Assembly: GCF_014518315.1 (NCBI RefSeq)
Contig: NZ_JACVEL010000002.1
Span: 1 to 64,000, forward strand
DNA from: Taishania pollutisoli
GTDB taxonomy: Bacteria; Bacteroidota; Bacteroidia; Flavobacteriales_D; Crocinitomicaceae
Direction of reading: 5' to 3'
Length of the DNA: 64,000 nt
Part shown: piece by piece, positions 52,657 to 62,000 of the stretch
How positions within the stretch are numbered: the first letter of the stretch is position 1
Layout of the letters: every line of letters begins with the position of its first letter
Position numbers and translations under genes: made by a program
Notes under the pieces: generated by a model
Seen by the model: the letters and a program-made list of their open reading frames with translations, nothing else
Told to the model about the DNA's origin: nothing
The model's database searches: none

Positions 52657-53292
52657 ATGAAAAATTTAATTGTACTCTTCTGCTGTTGTCTCATTGCTGT
52701 TTCCTGTGGTAAAAATACGAAGCGGAAAATAAGTGGGGAGTGGTCGGTAAGCATATTTGAAGAAGACCGGAAATACACTTCAAATACAGATAATTCATTC
52801 AGTAGGGAGTTGTTGAAATTTGATGGAGAAGCACTTCAGAAGATGGAAGAAGATCCAAATCAATCAAGTGTATTTGACGGAATCGTTCATGAAGCATACT
52901 GGAACATCAAAAAAGACGGAACATGGGAGCGAAAAGTGTCTTATACGGTTAATGAGCCGTACGACAAGCATAAGTTTACACGCGTTGAGACCGGTTCCTG
53001 GATGTTTTATACAGGTGTGGGAGAGTATAAAAAGCATGAACGTATCGTGTTTACAACTGCTACCATTTCCGAGATGAAAGAGTTTGAAAATAATGATGTT
53101 CAAACAATCAACTACAAGATAGAATTGTCAGAAACATACGAAACAGTGACATCTAAAAACAAAACATTGGAATTGGCTCTCCTTGGTAATAATAGTTATT
53201 CGGAAATCAATTATAGCAATGCAGCACCAACCGGTGAAGAAATTGAAAATGGAACGTTGATTACATCGCGAAAATACCGGTTGACAAAATAA
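52657..53292 (+). CDS. Predicted lipoprotein of unknown function
   Basis: 211 residues from ATG 52657 (three codons after an alternative Met), giving lipobox LIAVSCG. The mature part has a lipocalin-like opening (KISGEWSVSIFEEDRKY) followed by beta-rich sequence with WNIKKDGTWERKVSYTVNE and GSWMFYTGVGEYKKHERIVF. This resembles small Bacteroidota lipoproteins with a lipocalin-type fold; not assigned to a family. Convergent with the MFS gene. Confidence 0.65.
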   Translation: MKNLIVLFCCCLIAVSCGKNTKRKISGEWSVSIFEEDRKYTSNTDNSFSRELLKFDGEALQKMEEDPNQSSVFDGIVHEAYWNIKKDGTWERKVSYTVNEPYDKHKFTRVETGSWMFYTGVGEYKKHERIVFTTATISEMKEFENNDVQTINYKIELSETYETVTSKNKTLELALLGNNSYSEINYSNAAPTGEEIENGTLITSRKYRLTK

Positions 53293-53308
53293 AGGATTTT
53301 CTGTAGCC

Positions 53309-54574
53309 TTACGAATTGCCGTGTTCTTCCATATCTTTTGTCAGATCTAACCTTCGGAATGTCGGGGAAGAAATAGCTGTTACTCCTACAGTCAGCAAGG
53401 TCATGCAGCCACCAAAAACTACAGCTGCTACAGGTCCCAGTAACCTGGCGGCTACACCGCTTTCAAATGCCCCCAGTTCATTGGAAGAACCCACAAACAT
53501 TGAATTAACGGAAGAAACGCGACCTTTCATATCATCAGGAGCTTTTAATTGTAAGATCGTCTGACGAATCACAACGGAAACACCATCCGCAATTCCACTG
53601 AGAAACAAGGCGAGCAGAGAGATCCAGAAAATATCCGATAAACCGAATGCGATGATGCACAAACCGAACAAGAAGACTGCAATCAGTAATTTTTTACCTG
53701 CGTTTCGGGCAATCGGGATATAAGCAGTTGCGATTAATGTTAAAAATGCTCCTACTGCCGGCGCTGCACGCAGAAATCCGAACCCTTGCGAACCGACTTC
53801 TAAGATGTCCTGCGCAAAAACAGGAAGCAACGCAATTGCCCCGCCAAACAAAACAGCAATCATATCCAGTGTCAGTGCGCCCAAGATGGCCTTCGTTTGA
53901 AAGACAAACGCAAGACCTTTCCGTAAACTCTCCATAACAGGTTCTCCGATTTTTTTATTGAGAACAGGTTGTTTCGGAATACGTGTCAATGCCATCAACG
54001 CGATCAGTGCAAAACCAAAAACAATACACAATGACCAGTGTACACCGAATACATGAATGGCCAACCCGCCGACAGCAGGTCCTCCTACAGCTCCGATTTG
54101 CCAGGTAGAACTGCTCCAGGTCGCGGCGTTCGGATACACTTTTTTAGGTACGATCAGTGAGATCAACGAAAAAATACTGGGGCCGATAAATGAACGGACG
54201 ATTCCTCCTGCGAATACCAGGCCGTAGATTCCCCATAATACCTGATTTTTGGAAAGCGATTGCTGAATGGATGGAATCGTCAGGAGGAACAACAAGAAGC
54301 TGATACAGCTAAATGCGATAATGCATTTCATCAACAATCCGCGTTTCTCCTTCTGATCGACAATGTGACCCGCAAATAATGCCATGGACAATGCCGGTAC
54401 AATTTCCATTAAACCGATGAGACCGAGTGAAAAAGCATCCTTGGTCATCGAATACACTTCCCACTCGATGATAATAAACTGCATGGACCAGCCGAAAACC
54501 AATGCCAGTCGGACAAGTAAGAAATACCTGAATTCTTTGAATTTTAATGCTGCATATGGATCAACTGTTGCCAC
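53309..54574 (-). CDS. MFS transporter
   Basis: 421 residues from GTG 54574, chosen because it yields MATVDPYAALKFKEFRYFLL, the usual N-terminus of this MFS_3-like family. The ATG at 54622 would place 16 extra residues inside the intergenic repeat. It has about 12 helices, an inter-helix 2-3 basic motif (GHIVDQKEKRGLLMK) and a large central loop. The substrate is unknown; relatives are often called enterobactin-exporter-like, but drug or siderophore export is a guess. Confidence 0.85.
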   Translation of the reverse strand: MATVDPYAALKFKEFRYFLLVRLALVFGWSMQFIIIEWEVYSMTKDAFSLGLIGLMEIVPALSMALFAGHIVDQKEKRGLLMKCIIAFSCISFLLFLLTIPSIQQSLSKNQVLWGIYGLVFAGGIVRSFIGPSIFSLISLIVPKKVYPNAATWSSSTWQIGAVGGPAVGGLAIHVFGVHWSLCIVFGFALIALMALTRIPKQPVLNKKIGEPVMESLRKGLAFVFQTKAILGALTLDMIAVLFGGAIALLPVFAQDILEVGSQGFGFLRAAPAVGAFLTLIATAYIPIARNAGKKLLIAVFLFGLCIIAFGLSDIFWISLLALFLSGIADGVSVVIRQTILQLKAPDDMKGRVSSVNSMFVGSSNELGAFESGVAARLLGPVAAVVFGGCMTLLTVGVTAISSPTFRRLDLTKDMEEHGNS

Positions 54575-54610
54575 GGTACAAATGTAATAATCAGGTTGGA
54601 ATTGAGAGTG

Positions 54611-54728
54611 ATCAATGTTCAATTATCAAACCTTTGTAACAAATACTGAATTTTGAATGGGGTAGTGTGAAATCAGTCATAACGTCAACTATTCAAAAGG
54701 TCATAAAATCAACCAGTCATAATGTCAA
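54611..54728. repeat. Intergenic repeat, inverted partner of 49250-49363
   Basis: Its reverse complement matches 49250-49363, including TTCAAAATTCAGTATTTGTT then ACAAAGGTTTGATAATTGAA and the tandem TGACNTTATGA-type units. It sits between the MFS gene and the aminotransferase promoter. Confidence 0.8.
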
Positions 54729-54820
54729 TGATCAACTCTCCGGAGTAAAAAATATTCACAACACTTGATTCAAAATTCAGGATTCATCCTCCAAAACTTT
54801 TCCGATCTCCAATTTTAACC

Positions 54821-54828
54821 TATCTTTG
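54821..54828 (+). promoter_or_regulatory. -7 box for the aminotransferase gene
   Basis: TATCTTTG, a full TAnnTTTG match, 22 bases before the ATG. A -33 TTG is not clearly present at the ideal spacing. Confidence 0.5.
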
Positions 54829-54850
54829 CGATTCTAATTTGTAATAGATT

Positions 54851-56086
54851 ATGCCAAAATTGTCACAAAAGGCAGTTGATATGCCTGCATCACCGATCAG
54901 GAAGCTGGTTCCATATGCTGAACAAGCGTACGCAAAAGGATTAAAAGTATACCATCTTAACATTGGTCAGCCGGATATCGCTACACCCGAAACAGCGATC
55001 AATGCGATGAAAAATGCAGATATCAAAGTGCTGGAGTATAGCCACTCTGCAGGTTTTGCATCGTACCGGAATAAACTGGCGGCATACTATCAGAAGACGG
55101 GAATCAATGTCAACGCGGAAGATATCATCATTACAACAGGAGGATCGGAAGCACTCGTCTTCGGATTTATGACCACCTGTAATCCGGGAGATGAAATCAT
55201 TATTCCGGAACCGTTTTATGCGAATTACAACGGGTTTGCAGTTATGGCCGGAATGGATGTTGTGCCGGTGAGAGCAACCATCGAAAACGGATTTGCATTG
55301 CCACCGGTAGAAGAAATTGAACAAAAAATTACCGCTAAGACAAAAGCGATTGTGATCTGTAACCCGGGGAACCCGACAGGTTACCTCTACAGCAAGGAAG
55401 AATTGGAACAATTGGCTGCGATCGTCAAAAAACATGACATTTTCCTGTTTGCAGATGAGGTGTACCGCGAATTCTGTTACGATGGAGCTGTGCCTCATTC
55501 GGTGATGAACCTGAAAGGAATAGAGGAAAATGTCATTATGATTGATTCTGTTTCCAAGCGTTATTCCATGTGCGGAGCGCGAATTGGCGCGGTTATTTCC
55601 AAAAACAAAGAAGTAATGGCAGGTGTCATGAAATTTGCCCAGGCACGATTATCCCCGCCGACCATTGAGCAGATAGGGGCGGAGGCAGCATTGGAAACAC
55701 CGCAATCGTATTTTGATGAAGTGATTGCAGAGTATGTAGAACGAAGAAATGTGCTGGTAGATGGATTAAACAGCATTCCGGGCGTATTTTGTCCGAAACC
55801 GAGCGGAGCGTTCTACTGTGTTGCAAAATTCCCGGTCGATGATTCAGATAAATTCTGTCAGTGGTTGTTGGAAGAATTCCAATACGAAGGGCAAACTGTG
55901 ATGATGGCACCGGCAACGGGATTCTATTCGACAAAAGGAGCCGGAAAAAACGAAGCGCGACTGGCGTATGTGCTCAATAAAGAAGCACTGGAAAAGGCTG
56001 TTGAATGTTTACGTGCTGCTATTGAGCAATATCCGGGAAGAGTTGAGGTGAGTGAGGACTCCAAAAATCTGAGCTCTGTCGGCTGA
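54851..56086 (+). CDS. Class I/II PLP-dependent aminotransferase (aspartate-type)
   Basis: 411 residues. PLP-binding motifs include TTGGSEALVFGF, CNPGNPTGYLYSKEEL, FADEVYREF, the Schiff-base Lys in MIDSVSKRYSMCGARIG (about residue 237), and a C-terminal Arg in EARLAYVLN. The fold I family member transfers amino groups between aspartate (or a similar acid) and a keto acid. Substrate choice cannot be read precisely. Single-gene unit. Confidence 0.92.
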   Translation: MPKLSQKAVDMPASPIRKLVPYAEQAYAKGLKVYHLNIGQPDIATPETAINAMKNADIKVLEYSHSAGFASYRNKLAAYYQKTGINVNAEDIIITTGGSEALVFGFMTTCNPGDEIIIPEPFYANYNGFAVMAGMDVVPVRATIENGFALPPVEEIEQKITAKTKAIVICNPGNPTGYLYSKEELEQLAAIVKKHDIFLFADEVYREFCYDGAVPHSVMNLKGIEENVIMIDSVSKRYSMCGARIGAVISKNKEVMAGVMKFAQARLSPPTIEQIGAEAALETPQSYFDEVIAEYVERRNVLVDGLNSIPGVFCPKPSGAFYCVAKFPVDDSDKFCQWLLEEFQYEGQTVMMAPATGFYSTKGAGKNEARLAYVLNKEALEKAVECLRAAIEQYPGRVEVSEDSKNLSSVG

Positions 56087-56224
56087 TCGCTTTCAGAGTG
56101 ACAGAAGTTATCAACAAAGAATTATTAGAAAGTTAAAAAAATACGAATTTTAATTTGGATATGTATTGAAAAATACTTTTCTTTGCACCCCATTTTAGAA
56201 TTTTAGGATTAATACAATTAAGAA

Positions 56225-56461
56225 ATGTCAAGAGTTTGTCAACTTACAGGAAAGTCGGTAATGGTAGGAAATAATGTTTCTCACTCAAACCGCAAAACAA
56301 AGAGAAGATTTTTACCAAACCTGGTAACTAAGAAATTTTATCTTCCGGAAGAAGATCGTTTTATCACGTTGAAGATTTCAACATCTGCGTTGAGAACGGT
56401 TACGAAAAAAGGAATTAGCGCGTGCGTGAAAGAAGCACGTGAAAAAGGGTATTTGAAATAA
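56225..56461 (+). CDS. rpmB: 50S ribosomal protein L28
   Basis: 78 residues, with the typical start MSRVCQLTGKSVMVGNNVSH and the KRRFLPNL and LKISTSALRTV motifs. The first gene of a tight cluster with L33 and DUF4295, a conserved Bacteroidota arrangement. Confidence 0.97.
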   Translation: MSRVCQLTGKSVMVGNNVSHSNRKTKRRFLPNLVTKKFYLPEEDRFITLKISTSALRTVTKKGISACVKEAREKGYLK

Positions 56462-56515
56462 TTAATCCGTCATTACCCCACGATGCTTAACGGGTAAAGC
56501 GAAAACAACACGAAA

Positions 56516-56704
56516 ATGGCAAAGAAAGCAAAAGGAAATAGAATTCAGGTGATTCTTGAATGTACGGAGCACAAAGAGTCCGGACAACCGGGAACTTCTC
56601 GTTACATTACAACGAAAAACAGAAAAAATACACCTGACCGTATCGAAATTAAAAAATACAATCCGATTTTGAAGCGTTATACGATTCACAAGGAGATTAA
56701 ATAA
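56516..56704 (+). CDS. rpmG: 50S ribosomal protein L33
   Basis: 62 residues: [33 protein letters not shown] and [15 protein letters not shown]. The paired zinc-Cys of some L33 forms are absent except one Cys, so this is likely a zinc-free (C-minus) type. 54 bases after rpmB. Confidence 0.96.
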   Translation: MAKKAKGNRIQVILECTEHKESGQPGTSRYITTKNRKNTPDRIEIKKYNPILKRYTIHKEIK

Positions 56705-56714
56705 TATTTGAATC

Positions 56715-56867
56715 ATGGCAAAGAAAGTAGTAGCATCCCTTCAAAAAGGAGGAGGAAAAGAGCACACGAAAGTAATTAAAATGGTGAAGACTGATAAAGG
56801 ATCTTACTCATTCAAAGAAGAAGTTGTGCACAATGACAAAGTTAAGGACTGGTTTGCTAAAAACTAA
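56715..56867 (+). CDS. DUF4295 small basic protein
   Basis: 50 residues, from ATG 56715, 10 bases after rpmG: MAKKVVASLQKGGGKEHTKV, then KMVKTDKGSYSFKEEVVHND. This is the small Lys-rich DUF4295 protein that follows rpmG in Bacteroidota. A ribosome-associated role is suspected from location and basic charge; function is not established. Confidence 0.92.
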   Translation: MAKKVVASLQKGGGKEHTKVIKMVKTDKGSYSFKEEVVHNDKVKDWFAKN

Positions 56868-56896
56868 TTCTTAATTGGCAAATTCTAAAAAATACT

Positions 56897-56926
56897 AGCT
56901 TCCGTTCTTCATTGAATGGAAGCTTT
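56897..56926 (+). terminator. Terminator after the rpmB-rpmG-DUF4295 operon
   Basis: AGCTTCCGTTC pairs with GAATGGAAGCT (eleven positions, one wobble) with a six-base loop, followed by TTTTC. Confidence 0.75.
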
Positions 56927-56929
56927 TCT

Positions 56930-56937
56930 TATTTTTG
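56930..56937 (+). promoter_or_regulatory. Candidate -7 box for ftsY, nearly abutting the start codon
   Basis: TATTTTTG matches TAnnTTTG and ends four bases before the ftsY ATG. If used, the message would be leaderless or nearly so. It directly follows the preceding terminator. Confidence 0.4.
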
Positions 56938-56941
56938 ACCC

Positions 56942-57898
56942 ATGGCATTTTTCGGATTATTCTCAAAAGAAAAAAAAGAGACCCTCAATAAAGGTCTGGA
57001 GAAAACAAAACAAAGTTTTCTAAGCAAAGTAGCACGCGCAATTGTTGGTAAATCCAGAGTTGATGAAGAAGTGCTGGATAACCTCGAAGAAATCCTGATT
57101 ACGTCGGATGTCGGAGTGGAAACAACGTTGAAAATTATTGAGCGGATTGAAGCGCGTGTGGCACGGGACAAAGTTCTGGGAGCTGATGAGCTGAACCGCA
57201 TTTTGAAAGAAGAAATTGCTGCACTTCTGGAGGAAAATAAATCCTCAGACGGAACGACGTTTGAATTGGAAAAACCAAACGGACATCCACATGTAATTAT
57301 GGTGGTTGGTGTCAATGGTGTTGGAAAAACGACAACAATCGGGAAATTGGCTCACCAGTTCAAAAGTGCAGGGAAAAAGGTCGTTCTTGGAGCTGCCGAT
57401 ACATTCCGCGCAGCAGCCGTTGATCAGTTGATTATCTGGTCGGAGCGGGTTGGTGTACCAATTGTTCAACAAGGGATGGGAGCAGACCCGGCATCTGTTG
57501 CGTTCGATACATTGCAATCCGCAAAAGCACAGGATGCAGATGTGGTAATCATTGATACGGCAGGCCGCTTGCACAATAAAGTAAACCTGATGAATGAGTT
57601 GTCTAAGATCAAACGGGTAATGGATAAAGTGATCCCGGGAGCTCCGCATGAAGTGTTATTGGTATTAGATGGTTCCACAGGACAAAACGCATACGAGCAG
57701 GCCAAACAATTTTCCATCGCGACGGATATTTCCGCGTTAGCAATTACCAAACTGGACGGAACAGCGAAAGGTGGTGTTGTGATCGGTATCTCCGATCAAA
57801 TGAAAATTCCGGTTAAATACATTGGCGTTGGTGAAGGAATGGAAGATCTGCAGGTATTCAATAAAATGGAATTTGTCGATTCCTTGTTTTCAGAATAG
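56942..57898 (+). CDS. ftsY: Signal recognition particle receptor FtsY
   Basis: 318 residues. N-terminal helical domain, then the SRP GTPase with VVGVNGVGKTTTIGKLA (G1), GAADTFRAAAVDQL, DTAGRLHNKVNLMNEL, TKLDGTAKGG and the closing GVGEGMEDLQVFN motif. It lacks the long acidic A domain seen in E. coli, as usual in this phylum. It docks ribosome-SRP complexes at the inner membrane. Confidence 0.97.
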   Translation: MAFFGLFSKEKKETLNKGLEKTKQSFLSKVARAIVGKSRVDEEVLDNLEEILITSDVGVETTLKIIERIEARVARDKVLGADELNRILKEEIAALLEENKSSDGTTFELEKPNGHPHVIMVVGVNGVGKTTTIGKLAHQFKSAGKKVVLGAADTFRAAAVDQLIIWSERVGVPIVQQGMGADPASVAFDTLQSAKAQDADVVIIDTAGRLHNKVNLMNELSKIKRVMDKVIPGAPHEVLLVLDGSTGQNAYEQAKQFSIATDISALAITKLDGTAKGGVVIGISDQMKIPVKYIGVGEGMEDLQVFNKMEFVDSLFSE

Positions 57899-57944
57899 CA
57901 TTTCCTTAAAAACAATCCTTTTCAGATTCACTAATCCACCTTTT

Positions 57945-58826
57945 ATGAAGTCAACGATTCTGTTATCTGTATTTTTGCTGGTATCTCCATTTTTGATCTT
58001 TGCTCAGGATACGGAGGCATTGGAAATTCGTCATTATTTTTCTGAGGGAGACACATTACTATTGTCGGGAGGTGGGCACATTCGTTCCACGCCTTCCCGA
58101 AACGGTAAATCCATTGATCAGCTGGAAGTAGGGCATACGTTATATATTAATGTCGAAGTTGAATACGGAGGAATCGGAGAATATGTCATTCAGACATTAA
58201 AAGCAGGATATTATCCTGTCCGGTACGAAAAGGACGGGCAATGGAAATCCGGTTATGTTTGGGGAGGTTTGATTGCTCAGGCGTATTCCTATGACAAAAA
58301 CGGAAACTGTTATATTTTTGGCCAACGTTCGTTTAATGCAGATACGGAAGAGCTAACGGTTGCTGTTATTCGTATTGACAGAAAGACCAAAAAAATGCAT
58401 GAGCAACTGTTCCCGTATATTTTCGGATACCAAACAAGTTATGAAAGTAAAGTGCTTGGCAATATGGGATTGAGCCAATTGGATCACATTTTTCGGGTGG
58501 GATTTTTAGGAGAAGCGTGTGGTATTTATACGACATATCATTACTATGGCTGGAACGGTAGCCAGTTCATTGAGTTACCGTCCAAAAAGAGTGTGGGAGA
58601 TGCAGGTGTGTATTACTATTCTGAGAATATGCTTTTCCCGATTGAACATAAATCAGGGAAAGATTTGATCATCATTGAATCAACTTCTTCAGCAATTGAC
58701 TATGTTGGTTATGCGGAAATTAAAGATCAATCGTTTGAGGTAGAAGAAATCACAAAAGGAATAAAGGTATACTTGTGGGATGGGAAATCTGCCCGGTTAC
58801 TTGAGCCGATAGAAGTGGAGTATTGA
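57945..58826 (+). CDS. Exported protein with SH3-like segment
   Basis: 293 residues from ATG 57945, giving a signal peptide (ILLSVFLLVSPFLIFAQ); an earlier Met lies inside ftsY. The region GGGHIRSTPSRNGKSIDQLE, then YEKDGQWKSGYVWGGLIAQ, is like a bacterial SH3 domain (about residues 40-120). A beta-rich remainder has no recognised family. Probably periplasmic. Not obviously linked to FtsY. Confidence 0.65.
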   Translation: MKSTILLSVFLLVSPFLIFAQDTEALEIRHYFSEGDTLLLSGGGHIRSTPSRNGKSIDQLEVGHTLYINVEVEYGGIGEYVIQTLKAGYYPVRYEKDGQWKSGYVWGGLIAQAYSYDKNGNCYIFGQRSFNADTEELTVAVIRIDRKTKKMHEQLFPYIFGYQTSYESKVLGNMGLSQLDHIFRVGFLGEACGIYTTYHYYGWNGSQFIELPSKKSVGDAGVYYYSENMLFPIEHKSGKDLIIIESTSSAIDYVGYAEIKDQSFEVEEITKGIKVYLWDGKSARLLEPIEVEY

Positions 58827-58829
58827 TGT

Positions 58830-58900
58830 TGTGATGGGGTGACGTTATGACTGTATGATAGTATGATTGGTTGATTGTATGACATTATGATTGAGCTGAT
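58830..58900. repeat. Degenerate member of the TGACNTTATGA repeat family
   Basis: Contains TGACGTTATGAC, TATGATTGGTTG and TGACATTATGATTG units like those at 49250-49300. It lies in the 242-base gap upstream of the metalloprotease gene; the rest of that gap shows only AT-rich DNA. Confidence 0.55.
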
Positions 58901-59068
58901 AGTAGAATGTTGCTGTTATGTAAAACCCACTATTTCTAGCATGTCACGCTGTTGTTAAGTATATTGGTTATTAGTTTAATACATCGTTTCAAAACATCAA
59001 TTATCCGAATATTTTTTTTTGGTTATTTTCATTTTATTTGTTAATTTCCTTTCACCAAAACTCTTAAA

Positions 59069-62000
59069 ATGAAAACAAAACTACTCGTAAATCTTGTTGG
59101 AGTTATCATCTCAATCGTTTCTATTTCTACGTTTTCAATTACAACGTACGGACAAATCATCAGATGTGCCACCGTTGAAAATGATTCTCTCCTCCGATTA
59201 GAAAACCCTGATTTGCAATCCGACCAGGATTTTGAAGCCTGGCTGGCCGAAAAAATCGAAGAACGACGACAATTGGAAGCCACCGGATTAATTATTAACG
59301 GGGTATACCAGATTCCGGTAGTGGTGCATGTTGTCCACAACGGAGAAGCTGTCGGTTCCGGTACAAATATTTCGTATGCGACGATCTTATCCCAGATTGA
59401 TGTCCTTAATGAAGATTTCAGAAGAATAATGGGAACTAATGGGTATAATACGCATCCCGACGGAGCAGATACGCAAATCGAATTCTGTTTGGCGAGAAGA
59501 AGACCGGATGGGTCTGCCTTTCCGAATGGTGAACACGGAGTGAACAGAATCAACCGGAATACGGCGGGTTTTTCGACTCCTCCCTATAGCATGAACTATA
59601 CGAATACAACCATTAAGCCCTATTGTACTGTTATACAAAACTGGAGCCCGTCACGGTATATGAATTTTTGGTCGATCAATCTTGGCGACGGATTACTCGG
59701 GTATGCACAATTTCCGACAACTATCCTGGGAGGAATGGGGTGCGGTTCTCAGAGTGCAAACACCGATGGTGTTGTGATGTTGTATTCAAGTATCGGTAAA
59801 AGTGCCGTTACGGGCCGTCCGGGACCTTATAACGAAGGGCGGACGGCTACACATGAAATCGGTCACTGGTTGGGATTGCGTCACATCTGGGGAGATAGCC
59901 CGAATTGCGCTGTGGATGATTTTTGTCTGGATACACCACCTTCTGATGCGGCCAATTATGGATGTCTGACCAATCATCAGTCGTGCGGATCATTGGACAT
60001 GGTACAAAACTACATGGATTATTCGGATGATTTGTGCATGAATATTTTCACCAATGATCAGCGGATGCGGATGCGTACTGTTTTGGAAAATAGTCCGATC
60101 AGGGCGTCGTTGATTACATCGGATGCTTGTGTTCCTCCGGCAGTAAATGACGCTTCTGTTGTCACTATTATCAACCCCAAAGGTGATCATTGCCCCGGGT
60201 CCATTACCCCGACAGTTGTTTTGAGAAACAGGGGCAGCGCGAATCTCACTTCCGCGACGATCAGGTATACCATTGACGGAGGAACGCCGGTGAATTTTAA
60301 CTGGACCGGAAATATTGCACCTGCCGGCAGTGCGAACGTTACATTACCTGCGTTTACCACCACATTGGGAATTCATACGTTTAATGCAGTTTCGCTGATG
60401 CCGAATGGAGTAGCAGACCCGCATACAACATTTGATGCGTCTGAAATCACATTTGCCGTTTCAAACGGATACCAACCGAATTATTCGCAGGATTTCGACG
60501 GCGGACAATTTCCTCCGGATGTGCGTTGGACAGTTGTTAACCCGAATAGTGATTGCTATGCCTGGGTAGGAGCAACAGCAGTTTCCAGTGCAGGTGTTAC
60601 CAACAATGCCTGTGCAGTAATGACTAATTACGGTAACGGAACAAACCAGGATGAATACTTGTATACACCTTATTTTATATTGCCGTGTAATGCAGCTTCT
60701 GCACAACTTTCCTTTGATGTAGCTTACAGGAAAAGGGTGACAGGAAGTACGGACCGACTGCGCGTTGAAATTTCTACGAATTGCGGTGCTACCTGGCAAT
60801 CGACTCCGATTTATGACAAGAGCGGGACAACACTGCAAACAGTAACAACAACACAGGATGCTTACTGGATTCCTACAGCAGCTGGAAACTGGCGTACAGA
60901 AACGATTAATCTGGCGTCATTTGTGGGACCGACTTCTTCGTCCGTTCAATTTCGTTTCAGAGCGACAAATGCGGGGAGCGGGGGAAATGTATACGTTGAT
61001 AATGTGCGGATGACTGCATCCCAACCGGTCGAAATTCGGGTTTCAGCCAATGGAACGGAAGTCCTGGACGGCGGATTTTTCAACTTTGGGACACAAACAA
61101 CAGGAGCGACTGTTACTCAGACATTCACAGTTCAAAATACAGGAACGTCAGCACTGACACTGACCCCACCGATTACAATTACCGGTGCATCACAGTTCTC
61201 TGTGAGCAATTCATTTGGTTCGACAACCATTCCGGCGGGAGGCTCAACGACATTTGTTATATCTTTTACCCCCAATGGGATTGGACCATTCACAGCTGTG
61301 TTAAGTTTTACCAATAACGATTGTGACGAAGGAACGTATAATTTTGAATTGGCCGGAGCAGGAGATTCTCCGGGAGTTGTTACAGCGGGATTTTCGACAT
61401 CTCAAACCACCATCTGTAGCGGAAGTACTGTCACATTTACAGATAATTCAGTTGGTGCAACATCCTGGAACTGGAATTTTGGTGCCGGGGCTACACCTTC
61501 TACAGCAACAGGGGCAGGACCGCATACTGTAACGTATACAACTTCCGGGACAAAGACGATTTCTCTGTCGGTTAATGGAGGGGCAGCCTCAACAACAGGG
61601 ACCGTCCAGGTAAATGCAACACCAACGCCTGCTGTTTCCGTTTCCAATACGTGTGGTTCGTCAACACTGACGGCTACGGGAAGTAATTTAGTATGGTCAA
61701 CCGGAGCGACAACTCCATCCATTACCGTTTCTTCAGCCGGTACCTATACCGTTACACAAACCGTAGGAGGATGTACAAGTGCGAGTGCTTCTGCAACGGC
61801 GAGTCCAACAGCAACACCAGCAGCACCAACGGTTTCTGTTTCGAATACGTGTGGTTCATCTACATTGACGGCTACGGGAAGTAATTTAGTATGGTCAACC
61901 GGAGCGACAACTCCATCCATTACCGTTTCTTCAGCCGGTACCTATACCGTTACGCAAACCGTCGGAGGATGTACAAGTGCGAGTGCTTCTGCAACGGCGA

